NCBI GenBank assembly: GCA_036925085.1
Contig: JAUPFP010000010.1
Location: forward strand, 3,324,474 to 3,388,473
Length of the DNA: 64,000 nucleotides
DNA from: Brachycybe producta
Lineage: Eukaryota > Arthropoda > Diplopoda > Playtdesmida > Andrognathidae
Reading direction: 5' to 3'
The notes under the pieces are model-generated. The model saw only the letters and a list, made by a program, of their open reading frames with translations, was not told the DNA's origin and searched no databases. Position 1 is the stretch's first letter. The number at the start of each line of letters is the position of its first letter. Of this stretch, positions 63,459 through 64,000 are shown in pieces. The position numbers and the translations under genes are program-made.

Positions 63459-63716
63459 GGTTGGCTTCACACAATCCCACTTTGTGGGACCACAAAAAGT
63501 GGTTGGCTTTACATATACAGTAGTAGGTGGCGTTCACACAAAAGCCACACCACCACCACCATTTTTCCTGTGCTACAATAACAAAAGAGTGGTTAAGCCA
63601 CCGCCTTTCTAGTCGGTGGTAATCAAGGTCATGCCAAGTGGCCCACAGCATGGCCATAGTTTTAAATGGCTTTCTTTACACGAGCCACACAGAGTGGTTC
63701 GTGTGGAGCCAGCCTA
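63459..63716. mobile_element. Foldback element with TGGCTTCACAC / GTGTGGAGCCA ends
   Basis: Left GGTTGGCTTCACACAATCCC, right GGTTCGTGTGGAGCCAGCC. The arms repeat CACTTTGTGGGACCAC, AGTGGTTGGCTTTAC and GAGTGGTTAAGCCACC. About 258 bp. The remaining 63717-64000 shows nothing I can name. Confidence 0.65.
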
Positions 63717-64000
63717 ATAGGCAGTACATTAACCAAGGTCACTCATTATTTTAATTTTATTGGTGGAGATTTATATTCAATCAAGGTCTTTCATCAATTT
63801 CAAAAATATTTTTTTTCAATACACTGAGCAGGTTGTTGCAAAGGAAAGGATGGAAATAAAAATATACATAAAAAAGTGGTTTCTTGTTTAAACACTGTTG
63901 GTAGACGCCTGGCTCAGCTGGCTGCCTATTTGAGTATTGTGTAATGACGTTTTTGTCTGCTGTATAGAGACTAGTAAATATTTCTCAACCTAAAAGAAGG

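Noticed and set aside
63900-63998. Possible tRNA at GCCTGGCTCAGCTGGC
   Set aside because: The D-arm-like word is not followed by a T-arm or a foldable anticodon arm.

Overview
The window is nuclear DNA from an animal, most likely an arthropod or another invertebrate. The genes have many short exons with GT-AG introns, AATAAA poly(A) signals and metazoan gene families. There are interstitial runs of ACCTA/ACCAA and GGTTAGG type that resemble the arthropod TTAGG telomere repeat. The base composition is AT-rich, and the species cannot be named from the sequence.

Six genes are supported. On the minus strand at 587-7807 is AKT (protein kinase B): eight exons with PH domain and kinase domain up to the activation loop, the rest lying before base 1. 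NEK2 (26516-29726, plus) is a mitotic Nek kinase in seven exons. NDUFB1 (29962-30195, minus) is a tiny complex I subunit that converges on NEK2. APLF (32485-35748, plus) has eleven exons: an FHA domain, a Ku-binding motif, two PBZ zinc fingers and an acidic tail. DDX28 (37628-43358, plus) is a mitochondrial DEAD-box protein in thirteen exons, 548 residues. At 56615-56869 is the first coding exon of a 4-coumarate-CoA-ligase-like AMP-forming acyl-CoA synthetase whose remaining exons are not recognised here. All exon phases given were checked for consistency by hand.

Most of the rest is mobile and satellite DNA. A dispersed macro-element carries 30-bp minisatellites of nearly strict alternating purine-pyrimidine sequence. 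It occurs at 5.1-5.6 kb, as three tandem copies at 9.28-12.24 kb, and as both arms of a 2.5-kb palindrome at 20.99-23.53 kb. A 205-bp palindromic MITE (called family A here) is present eight times, with exact 9-bp target duplications in four copies. TTAA-targeting foldback elements (families F, G, H) fill introns and intergenic DNA, and a G element is nested inside an H element. Other families are a tRNA-derived SINE, Tc1/mariner relics (5.6, 14.4, 15.1-16.4 and 49.8 kb), LINE reverse-transcriptase relics (1.2, 46.3 and 48.3 kb), a 21-bp satellite at 12.9-14.0 kb that reads as an open frame, and a 1.5-kb inverted-repeat block at 51.4-52.9 kb built on GGTAGCTGTAGTGAC. A 100-base assembly gap sits at 8995-9094 beside a homopurine satellite.

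The genes do not form one pathway. AKT is growth signalling, NEK2 centrosome separation, APLF DNA end joining, NDUFB1 and DDX28 mitochondrial respiration and ribosome biogenesis. NEK2, APLF and DDX28 lie in the same orientation, with NDUFB1 opposed between the first two. The most unusual content is the repeat architecture: nested insertions give a relative chronology, and several families share palindromic design. Family letters (A-L) are labels used only in this annotation.
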